A stretch of 32,167 bases of DNA from an uncultured Bacteroidia bacterium (GTDB lineage Bacteria; Bacteroidota; Bacteroidia; Bacteroidales; F082). The notes under the pieces were generated by a model, which was given only the letters and a program-made list of their open reading frames with translations, was not told the origin of the DNA and did no database searches. Shown here piece by piece: positions 23,585 through 31,486 of the stretch (its first letter is position 1; each line of letters begins with the position of its first letter). Position numbers and translations under genes: made by a program. The stretch is taken from assembly GCA_902783365.1 (NCBI GenBank), contig CACZQL010000084.1, positions 1-32,167 of the forward strand, in the 5' to 3' direction.

Positions 23585-24304
23585 ATGAACGAATACCCCA
23601 ACGAAAGAAAAAGTAACTCAAAAAACTTTCTGCTCGTGATCCTTATCATCGGATTAGTGTTGTTAGCGCTCTGGGCGACTGGGATAATCACCCCCCAAGC
23701 GTCTTCGATAGAACAAACCGATCCAACCGAACAAATGCCAATACAGGTACCAAACTCTGGATTTGTGATTTCAGAAACGGAATGGACTAACATGAATAAC
23801 GAAATTAAGCAACTGCGAAAAGATGTGGAACAACTGAGTAAGGAGTTAGAACAACTGAAAATCACTAACGTTAAGCAAACAAACACTAAGCAACAACCTG
23901 TTCCGAAACAGGAATCTAAACCTCAATCCGAATCCAAACCAACTCAAACTAAAACAGAAGCCGCTTCAACAACTCAAGACCCTAATGCAGTCACTCTTGC
24001 GAACTATAGCCACGATTGGGTAAACTCGGATGCTACAGTGGCTTTAAAAAACAACACAGATCACACCATTGTCCAAGTCACTGGACGAATGATTTATTAC
24101 GATATGAGCGGTAATATGCTGGATTACCAAGATTTCACCAAGTCCGTTACAATAGAACCCGGCATGGTGAAGTCTTTCTCGCTGGAAGGATATAATCATA
24201 ACGAGTATTATGCTTATTATAAAAGTCTGGCCTCAGCCAGCTATCCCAACCGCAAATACAAAGTGCAGTTTGAACTGAAATCGTATAAAACAAAAAATGA
24301 CTAA
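23585..24304 (+). CDS. Membrane-anchored coiled-coil protein of unknown function
   Basis: A 239-aa protein. One membrane helix (about residues 14-34, [20 protein letters not shown]) is followed by a coiled coil (about 68-95, [20 protein letters not shown]), a Gln/Pro/Lys-rich linker (about 96-135), and a C-terminal domain of about 100 residues. That domain is beta-rich ([22 protein letters not shown]...[16 protein letters not shown]) and resembles FxLYD-type extracellular modules that describe how a residue group 'differs when free or bound'. That resemblance is weak. The C-terminal part should lie outside the cytoplasm. The gene overlaps pfkB by 8 bp. Confidence 0.75.
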   Translation: MNEYPNERKSNSKNFLLVILIIGLVLLALWATGIITPQASSIEQTDPTEQMPIQVPNSGFVISETEWTNMNNEIKQLRKDVEQLSKELEQLKITNVKQTNTKQQPVPKQESKPQSESKPTQTKTEAASTTQDPNAVTLANYSHDWVNSDATVALKNNTDHTIVQVTGRMIYYDMSGNMLDYQDFTKSVTIEPGMVKSFSLEGYNHNEYYAYYKSLASASYPNRKYKVQFELKSYKTKND

Positions 24305-25235
24305 TCCTCGCGTCCTCGGTATCGGAGAAACCGTCCTCGATATCCTCTTCAAAAACGACCAGCCCCAGAAAGCAGTCCCTGGCGGCTCCACTTTCAACAG
24401 CATCGTGTCGCTCGGAAGGGCAGGAGTGAACTGCGCCATTGTGACAGAAGTGGGGGGCGACCATGTGGGCGACCTGATATGCAACTTTTTGAAAGAGAAT
24501 GGCGTTTCATCGGAATACGTCTGCCGTCGCGAACAAGCCAAATCACCCATATCACTGGCTTTCCTCGATGAGCACAACGATGCGCAATATGTGTTCTACA
24601 AAGACCCATCACCCGCTGCACTCAGCGGAAAACTGCCGGAGTTTACTAAGGACGACGTGGTGCTCTTTGGGTCTTTCTTTGCCATCAATCCTGCCATACG
24701 TCAAAAAGTGGGCGGTTTACTACGTAAGGCGCACGAAGCGGGTGCCTGGCTCTATTATGACGTCAACTTCCGTAAAAACTATATTGCCGATATTCCTGTC
24801 CTGAAACCCAATATCGAGGAGAACATGAGCCTGGCAAATGTGGTGCGTGGGTCGATGGAGGATTTCAACTATCTGTACGGGCTCCATGACGGTGATGCCA
24901 TCTATGCGCAGGTGAGCCGCCATTGCAATACCCTTATCCTGACGGACGGAGCTCGTCCCATCCGGGTCTATACGCCCGACGGCTGCGAGACGTATCCCGT
25001 GCAGCCCATCGAGACAGTCAGCACGGTCGGTGCAGGTGACAACTTCAACGCCGGCTATATCTACGCCAAAATCATCGCCTCAGAATCTCCACAACCAACC
25101 TCTCACCTTTCACCTCTCACCTCTCACCTTATCATGATGGCCCAGCGGTGGAGCCAGGATGTCTGCCGACAACTGGGCAACAACATCAGCGACGAATTGG
25201 TCGCTTCCCTTCACAATCAAAAGATAACACTATGA
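24297..25235 (+). CDS. PfkB-family carbohydrate kinase
   Basis: A 312-aa ribokinase-fold kinase that phosphorylates a sugar or nucleoside with ATP. Seen: the N-terminal glycine pair [18 protein letters not shown], the conserved VGGDHVGD, the acceptor region [10 protein letters not shown], and the catalytic signature [14 protein letters not shown] with the GAGD anion hole and aspartate. The sugar substrate cannot be told apart. Near residues 262-278 a repeat-encoded stretch ([15 protein letters not shown]) interrupts the normal C-terminal helix region while keeping frame. The start overlaps the upstream gene by 8 bp and the stop overlaps the NUDIX start (ATGA). Confidence 0.9.
   Translation: MTNPRVLGIGETVLDILFKNDQPQKAVPGGSTFNSIVSLGRAGVNCAIVTEVGGDHVGDLICNFLKENGVSSEYVCRREQAKSPISLAFLDEHNDAQYVFYKDPSPAALSGKLPEFTKDDVVLFGSFFAINPAIRQKVGGLLRKAHEAGAWLYYDVNFRKNYIADIPVLKPNIEENMSLANVVRGSMEDFNYLYGLHDGDAIYAQVSRHCNTLILTDGARPIRVYTPDGCETYPVQPIETVSTVGAGDNFNAGYIYAKIIASESPQPTSHLSPLTSHLIMMAQRWSQDVCRQLGNNISDELVASLHNQKITL
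25102..25129 (+). repeat. Four tandem heptamers (YTCACCT) inside pfkB
   Basis: CTCACCT, TTCACCT, CTCACCT, CTCACCT in a row. A 7-bp unit is not a multiple of three, so the four copies read in changing phase ([11 protein letters not shown]), yet the surrounding frame is intact. Copy-number change would shift the frame of the last 40 residues. Confidence 0.85.
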
Positions 25236-25732
25236 TTCAAAAACATTGCTTTGAATGCGGAGCACCGCTTATAGAGAAGGAACTGGAAGGGGAGGGCATC
25301 GTGCCTTTCTGCCCTCAATGCGAGGAGTTCCGTTTTCCCATGTATAACGTGGCGGTGAGCATGATCGTCATCAACGAACAAACAGGGAAGATCCTGCTGA
25401 TCAAACAGTATGGCCGCCCGTTCTTCATCCTTGTGGCAGGTTATGTGAACCGTGGTGAACCTCTGGAACACGCCGTGGGGCGTGAGATCAAGGAAGAGAC
25501 TGGAATGACGGTGAGTCATATCAAGTTCAACCGCACCAGCTTCTTCGAGCCATCGAACACGCTGATGTGCAACTTCACGGCCTTTGTGAAAGATGCCAGC
25601 GAGCTGTCCCCCAACAGGGAAATCGATTCCTACCAATGGTTCACACCAGTGGAGGCACAACAAAACATCCGCCCCAACAGCCTCGCCGAGCGGTTTTTGA
25701 ACGCCTATCTTGAAGAATGTGGTTACTTTTAG
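25232..25732 (+). CDS. NUDIX hydrolase with N-terminal zinc ribbon
   Basis: A 166-aa NUDIX protein. The zinc ribbon CFECG...CPQC (residues about 5-31) precedes a NUDIX domain with a complete box: GYVNRGEPLEHAVGREIKEETGM fits G-x5-E-x7-REUxEExGU. This arrangement is similar to NudC-type NAD(+)/NADH diphosphatases, although NudC proteins are longer. The substrate is therefore probably a nucleoside diphosphate derivative, possibly NAD(H) or a sugar nucleotide. ATG 25232 overlaps the pfkB stop, replacing a longer open frame that would run inside pfkB. Coupling suggests that both act on the same metabolite pool. Confidence 0.9.
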   Translation: MIQKHCFECGAPLIEKELEGEGIVPFCPQCEEFRFPMYNVAVSMIVINEQTGKILLIKQYGRPFFILVAGYVNRGEPLEHAVGREIKEETGMTVSHIKFNRTSFFEPSNTLMCNFTAFVKDASELSPNREIDSYQWFTPVEAQQNIRPNSLAERFLNAYLEECGYF

Positions 25733-25738
25733 TAATAA

Positions 25739-26602
25739 TCAATTCTTAAACACTTCCTTGAAAAACTCCACCGTCGCCTCCACAACCTGTTTCCTGCGCC
25801 GGGTGATGGTGTGGTTCTCGCCTTCGACCACCTGAAGGGTGGCATGGGAGCCGTAGGTCTCCAGATATCGCTCACTACACCACATCGGCACGATGCCGTC
25901 ACGGTCGCCGTGAAGGAGGAGCACTGGACCCTTGTACGCAGCCGAAGTGCCAAAGATGTCGAGCTGCTGGGTGGTGACGAGATATTCTCTACCCAGCTTA
26001 TAGAGACCCCAACAGCGGATGTACTCCGGAGGATCCTTGGGGTCGAAGGTGGCATTGAAAAACTTGCCGCCCTGACAGGCCTCCTTGATCACAGAGCCTG
26101 GAGCAATCAACACCACGCCTAACGGTGTCTTGTTGTTATCAACCGACGATAAGCTTTCCGTGGCTAGTCTCCCAGCGGCCATCGAAGCGATGACACCACC
26201 TTGTGAGTGGCCTAACAAGCCCACCTCACTCACATACGGCAGGCGCTGCACATAGTCCCATACGGCCTTTGCATCAGCGATCTCCTTCTCGATGGTCATG
26301 TCCTGCTTGCGACCCTCGCTCTTGCCGTGCCCGTCGAAATCGAAGCGGATAGAGGCAATGCCGGATTCGGCCAAACCTTTTGCCAACTGTGGCATGGGAC
26401 CGTAGTCCTTACTGGAAAAGATGCCATGCATCAAAATCACCATCGGACATTGTTCTGTCGCTGTGTCGAACCCTTCGGGCAAGGTGATTTTATAGGCAAT
26501 ATGGCCTTCAGGACCCCGAATGGGGCCTTTCTGCACCCGGCAACCTGCCAAAAGCAACAGCCCCACCAAAGCTGATAAGAAATAGTTAACAAGTTGTTTC
26601 AT
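25739..26602 (-). CDS. Lipoprotein alpha/beta hydrolase
   Basis: A 287-aa serine hydrolase with a lipoprotein signal (LLLLAGC, lipidated Cys21). The start ATG 26600-26602 is chosen because it places this signal at the N-terminus; the frame extends 17 codons upstream. The alpha/beta hydrolase core shows the oxyanion region MVILMHGIFSSKD, the dipeptide FDFDGHGKSEG, the nucleophile elbow GHSQGG, then LLLHGDRDGIVP with the acid residue and EGENHTITR with the catalytic histidine. It resembles feruloyl-esterase/cinnamoyl-esterase-like or BAAT-like lipases. The substrate is unknown. It would sit on a membrane facing the periplasm. It converges with the NUDIX gene with a 6-bp gap. Confidence 0.9.
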   Translation of the reverse strand: MKQLVNYFLSALVGLLLLAGCRVQKGPIRGPEGHIAYKITLPEGFDTATEQCPMVILMHGIFSSKDYGPMPQLAKGLAESGIASIRFDFDGHGKSEGRKQDMTIEKEIADAKAVWDYVQRLPYVSEVGLLGHSQGGVIASMAAGRLATESLSSVDNNKTPLGVVLIAPGSVIKEACQGGKFFNATFDPKDPPEYIRCWGLYKLGREYLVTTQQLDIFGTSAAYKGPVLLLHGDRDGIVPMWCSERYLETYGSHATLQVVEGENHTITRRRKQVVEATVEFFKEVFKN

Positions 26603-26666
26603 AAGCAGATAACTATAATCTTCGCATATTATTGTATTGGAATGTCCTGTCATTGATATTTATTTA

Positions 26667-26674
26667 TAAATTTG
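26667..26674 (+). promoter_or_regulatory. -7 promoter box for the membrane methyltransferase gene
   Basis: TAAATTTG matches TAnnTTTG 20 bp before ATG 26695. The genes from here to the Vsr gene follow at 28-30 bp spacing and could share this promoter. Confidence 0.5.
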
Positions 26675-26694
26675 TGTCTTCAATCCTCATTCGA

Positions 26695-27366
26695 ATGAAA
26701 TCAAACTTACTCTTTCAAGCTTTCACCAAGTTTTTTCTCGGGGTCATCCTTTTGGGAACGCTGGTCTTTTTGCCCGCCGGGTCATTCCACTACTGGCAAG
26801 GCTGGTTGTTAATGGGTGTCCTGTTCATCCCTATGTTCATCGCGGGTCTAGTCATGATGGTCAAAAACCAAGAACTCCTCCGTAAACGGTTGAACGCCAA
26901 AGAACAAGAGAAAGAGCAAAAGACGGTCGTGGCACTCAGTGGTTTGCTGTTTATCGCGGCTTTTGTTGTGGCTGGCCTCAACTGGCGCTTCCAATGGTGT
27001 GTGCTTACCAACTGGGCGGTTTGGGTGGCTGCCGCGCTCTTCCTGCTATGCTATGGTCTTTATGCTGAAGTCTTGCGCGAAAACACCTACCTCTCACGCA
27101 CCATCGAAGTGCAAGAACACCAAAAAGTCATCGACACAGGCCTCTATGGGGTGGTCCGTCACCCGATGTATATGGCTACCACCGTCCTTTTCCTGATGAT
27201 GCCCTTAGTGCTGGCTTCACCCATCTCTTTTGCCATCATGTTGCTCTATATCCCATTGATAGCCAAGCGTATCCGTAACGAAGAAGCTGTCTTGGAACAA
27301 GGACTGGAAGGCTATGGCGAATACAAACAACGGGTGAAATACAAGGTTCTGCCTTTTATCTGGTAA
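26695..27366 (+). CDS. ICMT-type isoprenylcysteine carboxyl methyltransferase-like membrane protein
   Basis: A 223-aa integral membrane protein with about five hydrophobic segments. The C-terminal block VIDTGLYGVVRHPMYMATTVLF contains the RHPMY S-adenosylmethionine site, and RIRNEEAVLEQGLEGYGEYKQRVKYKVLPFIW is the classical ICMT ending. Unlike the PEMT-like protein at 14500, this one has the RHPMYxA variant of the motif and is longer. The start ATG 26695 follows a promoter box; the frame extends upstream but through AT-rich leader. The substrate in bacteria is not known. Confidence 0.86.
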   Translation: MKSNLLFQAFTKFFLGVILLGTLVFLPAGSFHYWQGWLLMGVLFIPMFIAGLVMMVKNQELLRKRLNAKEQEKEQKTVVALSGLLFIAAFVVAGLNWRFQWCVLTNWAVWVAAALFLLCYGLYAEVLRENTYLSRTIEVQEHQKVIDTGLYGVVRHPMYMATTVLFLMMPLVLASPISFAIMLLYIPLIAKRIRNEEAVLEQGLEGYGEYKQRVKYKVLPFIW

Positions 27367-27394
27367 TATACAAATCACGCATAATACTAAACAC

Positions 27395-29446
27395 ATGAAA
27401 AAAACAATGACCATTTTGCTCACAGCGACAATCGTTTGCTTGACGGCTTGCTGTAACAAGAACCAAGAGACAACGATGAACCGTATCGATAAAAATTGTA
27501 TTGAGAAAACAGTGAAAACCCTTTGCGACAAGTATGCCGATGTGGAAGGTGGTGCAGACCGTATCAAACGTGGCGTGGAGCAGGCGGCGGCCTTCTGGAC
27601 GGAGGCCGACGGCACTCCGGCGGAATTCGAGGCTTTCTGCACGGAGAACTTTGTGGCTGAACCGGATGAAAGGGCTCGCATGGCGGCACAGCTGGAAAGG
27701 AACTTCGAGAGCCTATGGGGCTGCTTCAACAAGATGAATGTGGATCTTAACCTCCCCATCCATCTGGACGGACCCGACCCCACTCCACTCGATGAGCTGT
27801 TTGGCGCTTATAGCCCTTCGGCACATTTCACCGATGACATGTTCGAACAGAAGATCGCTTTCATCGTGGTGTTGAACTTCCCCTTCTATTCTTTGGAAGA
27901 AAAGAATACCCTGGGAGGAGACTGGAGCCGCCAACAATGGGCATACGCCCGACTGGGCGACGTCTTCACGGCTCATGTGCCCGCCGAATGCCAACAGGCT
28001 CTGTCGGCACAGCTCTCAGCGGCTGATAACTACATCTCGAGCTACAACATCCAGATGGGGCATCTGCTGAACGAAAAGGGCGACCGTCTCTTTCCTGACC
28101 TTTCGCTGATCACCCACTGGGGACTGCGCGATGAACTGAAAACGCATTACAATAAAGGTGAGGAGGGACTGGCCAAGCAACGCATGATCTATCAGGTGAT
28201 GCGCCGTATCATTGATCAAAGCATCCCTGAAGGTGTCATCAACAATCCCGACTATGACTGGAATCCTTACGACAACACGGTCACCAAGGATGGTAAAGAG
28301 GTCAGCATGAAGGCGGAACCTGACACGCGCTATCAATATTTCCTCGATAATTTCCACGCCATGCAGCAGGTCGATCGCTACAATCCAAGGTATCCTACAG
28401 CCATCGCCCGCGCCTTCGACGAGGACATGGAGGTGAGCTTCGACGAGATTGAGAAATTGTTTGATGCCTTTTGCAGTTCGCCGCAGGTAGGTGAGGTGGC
28501 TCAGCTTATCGAACAGCGCATGGGTCGCAAACTGGAGCCGTTCGATATCTGGTACGACGGATTCAAGAGCCGCAGCACCCTGAACGAGGATGACCTCTCG
28601 ACACAGACTCGTAAGCTTTATCCTGACCGAGAGGCTTTTGCCACCCAAGGGATGCCCTCGATCTTGAAACAGTTGGGTTTCAGTCAGGAGAAGAACGACT
28701 TCATCTGCTCGCATATCACCGTTGACCCCTCACGGGGTGCCGGTCATGCCTGGGAATCGAACATGCGTTCCGACAATGCCCGCCTGCGCACCCGTATCGG
28801 CAAGGACGGCATGGACTATAAAGGCTATAACATTGCCGTGCATGAATTCGGCCACAACGTCGAGCAAACCATCACCCTCCACAATGTGGATCACTACATC
28901 ATGAAAGGTGTTCCCAATACCGCCTTCACCGAAGCGCTCGCCTTCGTCTTCCAGGTGCGCGATCTTGACTTCTTGGGCTACAAAAACGATGATCCCACCC
29001 GCGAGGCTATGGAGACCCTCGACATCTTTTGGGGTTGCTACGAGATTATGGGAGTGGCGCTTGTTGATATGTACAGCTGGCGTTGGCTCTATGAGCATCC
29101 TGATGCCACGGTGGCACAGCTCAAGGAACAGGTCATCCGCACGGCACAAGAGGTCTGGAACAAATACTACGCTCAATATCTTGGCGAAAAAGACTCACCT
29201 ATCCTGGCCATCTATAGTCACATGATCGACTCACCACTCTATCTGGCTAACTATCCTTACGGGCATATCATCGAATTCCAACTGGAACAACAGCTGAAAG
29301 GCAAGTCGGTGGCCGCCGAGATTGAGCGCATCTATCCTGTGGGTCGTCTGACCCCGAAACACTGGATGCGCCACGCCGTGGGCGGCGAAGTGTCAACGCA
29401 ACCGTTGCTTGATGCCGCTTCCCTCGCACTCCAAACCGTGAAATAG
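27395..29446 (+). CDS. Lipoprotein zinc metallopeptidase (HExxH...E, gluzincin type)
   Basis: A 683-aa lipoprotein with a signal ending LTAC (Cys19). The zinc site is HEFGH with His483, Glu484 and His487; Glu513 in NTAFTEALAFVFQ, 26 residues later, is the likely third ligand, a gluzincin arrangement. The sequence around it (KGYNIAVHEFGHNVEQTI) resembles M3-type oligopeptidases, but the rest does not match well enough for me to name a family. DPP III (M49), common in Bacteroides, needs HExxGH and is excluded. Its N-terminal half is helical and acidic. It would trim peptides in the periplasm or at the surface. Confidence 0.85.
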   Translation: MKKTMTILLTATIVCLTACCNKNQETTMNRIDKNCIEKTVKTLCDKYADVEGGADRIKRGVEQAAAFWTEADGTPAEFEAFCTENFVAEPDERARMAAQLERNFESLWGCFNKMNVDLNLPIHLDGPDPTPLDELFGAYSPSAHFTDDMFEQKIAFIVVLNFPFYSLEEKNTLGGDWSRQQWAYARLGDVFTAHVPAECQQALSAQLSAADNYISSYNIQMGHLLNEKGDRLFPDLSLITHWGLRDELKTHYNKGEEGLAKQRMIYQVMRRIIDQSIPEGVINNPDYDWNPYDNTVTKDGKEVSMKAEPDTRYQYFLDNFHAMQQVDRYNPRYPTAIARAFDEDMEVSFDEIEKLFDAFCSSPQVGEVAQLIEQRMGRKLEPFDIWYDGFKSRSTLNEDDLSTQTRKLYPDREAFATQGMPSILKQLGFSQEKNDFICSHITVDPSRGAGHAWESNMRSDNARLRTRIGKDGMDYKGYNIAVHEFGHNVEQTITLHNVDHYIMKGVPNTAFTEALAFVFQVRDLDFLGYKNDDPTREAMETLDIFWGCYEIMGVALVDMYSWRWLYEHPDATVAQLKEQVIRTAQEVWNKYYAQYLGEKDSPILAIYSHMIDSPLYLANYPYGHIIEFQLEQQLKGKSVAAEIERIYPVGRLTPKHWMRHAVGGEVSTQPLLDAASLALQTVK

Positions 29447-29476
29447 TAACTTCACCTATCAAAAACACGTTCTGTC

Positions 29477-30031
29477 ATGACCGATACCATGAATCCTGCT
29501 CAGCGGCATTATTGTATGTCGCAAATCAGAAGCCGCAACACCAAACCTGAACTGAAGGTTAGGCAATGGTTGTGGCATCATGGCTACCGCTACCGCCTGA
29601 ACGTGAAGTCGGTGCCAGGGAAACCGGACATCGTGATGCGGAAATACCATACGGCAATCTTCGTGAATGGATGCTTTTGGCATGGACATGGCCTCACCCC
29701 CAACCCCTCTCCATCAGGAGAGGAGGGATTTGAGAACTCGGAATGCTGTAGGATTCCGGAGACGAATAGGGAGTTTTGGATCAATAAGATCCGTCGAAAT
29801 CAAGAGCGTGACCTGAGGAATTACCAAGTGTTGCGCGAAAACGGATGGCAGGTGCTTGTCATCTGGGAATGTGAACTCAAACCCAAACGCATGGAGGAAA
29901 CGATGAATCGGGTGGAACTCCAACTCAATGACTATTTCCTGCAACTTCACACCCGCAAACGCAAGCCCATCCGCTATCATCAAGATAGCGAAGTGCCTAT
30001 GGCGGCTGAAAAATCTAGTTATAATATATAG
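29477..30031 (+). CDS. vsr: Very-short-patch (Vsr-type) mismatch endonuclease with an in-frame insertion
   Basis: A 184-aa Vsr-family protein, which nicks DNA at T:G mismatches left by 5-methylcytosine deamination. The family opening QIRSRNTKPELKVRQ, GKPDIVM with Asp51, FVNGCFWHGH (residues 62-71), ETNREFWINKIRRNQERD and VLVIWECEL are all present. Numbering matches E. coli Vsr up to His71; the position of E. coli His64 is Asn64 here, a variant I believe occurs in other homologues. Between His71 and the next cysteines about 17 residues are inserted (LTPNPSPSGEEG...). This falls between zinc ligands His71 and Cys73, so zinc binding may be altered. Whether it serves the methyltransferase 9 kb away is unknown. 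Confidence 0.88.
   Translation: MTDTMNPAQRHYCMSQIRSRNTKPELKVRQWLWHHGYRYRLNVKSVPGKPDIVMRKYHTAIFVNGCFWHGHGLTPNPSPSGEEGFENSECCRIPETNREFWINKIRRNQERDLRNYQVLRENGWQVLVIWECELKPKRMEETMNRVELQLNDYFLQLHTRKRKPIRYHQDSEVPMAAEKSSYNI
29694..29744 (+). repeat. Palindromic repeat element inserted in frame in vsr
   Basis: About 51 bp of insert relative to the family. It contains the hairpin arms CCTCTCC (29706-29712) and GGAGAGG (29717-29723) around ATCA. The translation LTPNPSPSGEEG is a widely recurring one from small GC-rich palindromic repeats in Bacteroidota genomes (recalled, not searched). Limits are estimated from the protein alignment. Confidence 0.7.
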
Positions 30032-30058
30032 TTATATACAATATAAATAATATAAAAA

Positions 30059-31456
30059 ATGAAACGTTTTTTCTTTTGGAGTGTTGCCGCCATCTTGCTG
30101 TGCGGCACCTTTGAGAGTTGGGCACAAAACAACGATGTCACGTTGTATTTCAGCCCCGAGGAAATGCCTGACCTGATCAAATGCCTGCCTCCGCCTCCCG
30201 ATACCCTCGGGTCGGACTTTGCCAACGACATCATGCGCTATATGTGGGGGAAAGCACAACGGCTCGATTCAACCCGTGCCGCTCTCGTGTTTCGCGATGC
30301 CGTGTGGAACTACGACTCTCTGTTTGCCGTGTTTAGCGTGCCTTTCGGACTCGAAATCTCTAAAGATGGCACTCCTGAAATCTATAAGCTATTGATTAAC
30401 AGTTTGTCCACTATCGACCAAACGCGCGTCAAGCCAAAAGCTTTCTACCATCGGAAACGCCCGTTTGAACAATTCAATGAGCACATGCTCACCAAGTATG
30501 AGGAAGTGGAACTGTCGGGGGAGGGCTCCTATCCCTCGGGGCACAGCCAACGTGGCTATAGCGTTGCCTTGCTGCTCTCCGAAATCAACCCCGACAATGC
30601 TGACACCCTCATGGCACGTGGCTATATGTATGGCGAAAGCCGAGTGATTGCCGGTGCGCACTGGCAAAGCGATGTGGAGGCCAGCCGTCTTTGTGGCGCC
30701 ATCGGCCTGAGCCGACTGCATACCAGCCCCGAATTCCTCGCTCAACTCCAAAAAGCTCGTGAAGAGTTCCAACGACTGACAGGTGCCTTGTCGCCCACCG
30801 ACGATGCCAGCCAGTTCGTGAACCTGGCCGAGGTCATCCCTGATGCCATCCTCGAAATCCGTTACTACGGCACCTACAACTTCGTGGGGACTCGTGTGGA
30901 TGGCTACCTCGAACCTGTCGCCCTGCTCACCCGTCAGGCCGCCGATAGCCTGCGCGCCGTGAGCGAGGACCTGAAACGACAAGGCTACCGCATCAAGGTG
31001 TTCGACGCTTACCGCCCGCAATGTGCTGTTGATCACTTTATGCGCTGGGGCGCCGACACCAATGACACCCTTATGAAACAATATTTCTATCCCCAAGTGC
31101 CAAGAGAGAAACTCTTTGAACTACATTACATCGATGAACGGAGTAGCCACACACGAGGATCTACTGTCGATTTGACGCTCTTCGACATGGCTACGGAAAA
31201 AGAAGTCGATATGGGTGGCACCTTCGACTGGTTTGGACGCGAAAGCCATCCCGATTTCGGAGGAAATCCCAAGACCGGGAAATACAAGAAAAACGATCGC
31301 ATCACCGCCGAACAATTCCACAACCGAATGATTCTCCGCGAGGCCATGCTGCGTCACGGCTTCAAACCTTACAACGAGGAATGGTGGCATTTCACCCTGA
31401 AAAACGAGCCCTTCCCCGACACCTATTTCACCTTCCCGGTCAAAACACTCCGGTAA
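30059..31456 (+). CDS. Fusion of class A acid phosphatase (PAP2) and VanX-type D-Ala-D-Ala dipeptidase
   Basis: A 465-aa exported protein with a signal peptide (MKRFFFWSVAAILLCGTFESWA). Residues about 120-210 carry the full class A acid phosphatase signature: KAFYHRKRP (K-x6-RP), GSYPSGHSQRG, and SRVIAGAHWQSD (SR-x5-H-x3-D). From about residue 255 a VanX/DdpX peptidase follows: VIPDAILEIRYYGTYNF, FDAYRP with the catalytic arginine, SSHTRGSTVDLT with zinc-binding His and Asp, and NEEWWHF with the Glu-x2-His end. Both sets look intact. The two enzymes would work in the periplasm, perhaps recycling peptidoglycan peptides and lipid phosphates or salvaging D-alanine and phosphate. Confidence 0.92.
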   Translation: MKRFFFWSVAAILLCGTFESWAQNNDVTLYFSPEEMPDLIKCLPPPPDTLGSDFANDIMRYMWGKAQRLDSTRAALVFRDAVWNYDSLFAVFSVPFGLEISKDGTPEIYKLLINSLSTIDQTRVKPKAFYHRKRPFEQFNEHMLTKYEEVELSGEGSYPSGHSQRGYSVALLLSEINPDNADTLMARGYMYGESRVIAGAHWQSDVEASRLCGAIGLSRLHTSPEFLAQLQKAREEFQRLTGALSPTDDASQFVNLAEVIPDAILEIRYYGTYNFVGTRVDGYLEPVALLTRQAADSLRAVSEDLKRQGYRIKVFDAYRPQCAVDHFMRWGADTNDTLMKQYFYPQVPREKLFELHYIDERSSHTRGSTVDLTLFDMATEKEVDMGGTFDWFGRESHPDFGGNPKTGKYKKNDRITAEQFHNRMILREAMLRHGFKPYNEEWWHFTLKNEPFPDTYFTFPVKTLR

Positions 31457-31486
31457 GATGCGTTGAAACACCGACGGGGCGGCGGG

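Noticed and set aside
27395-29446. Dipeptidyl peptidase III (M49)
   Set aside because: Length is similar to Bacteroides DPP III, but that family needs HExxGH, while this protein has HEFGH followed by N.
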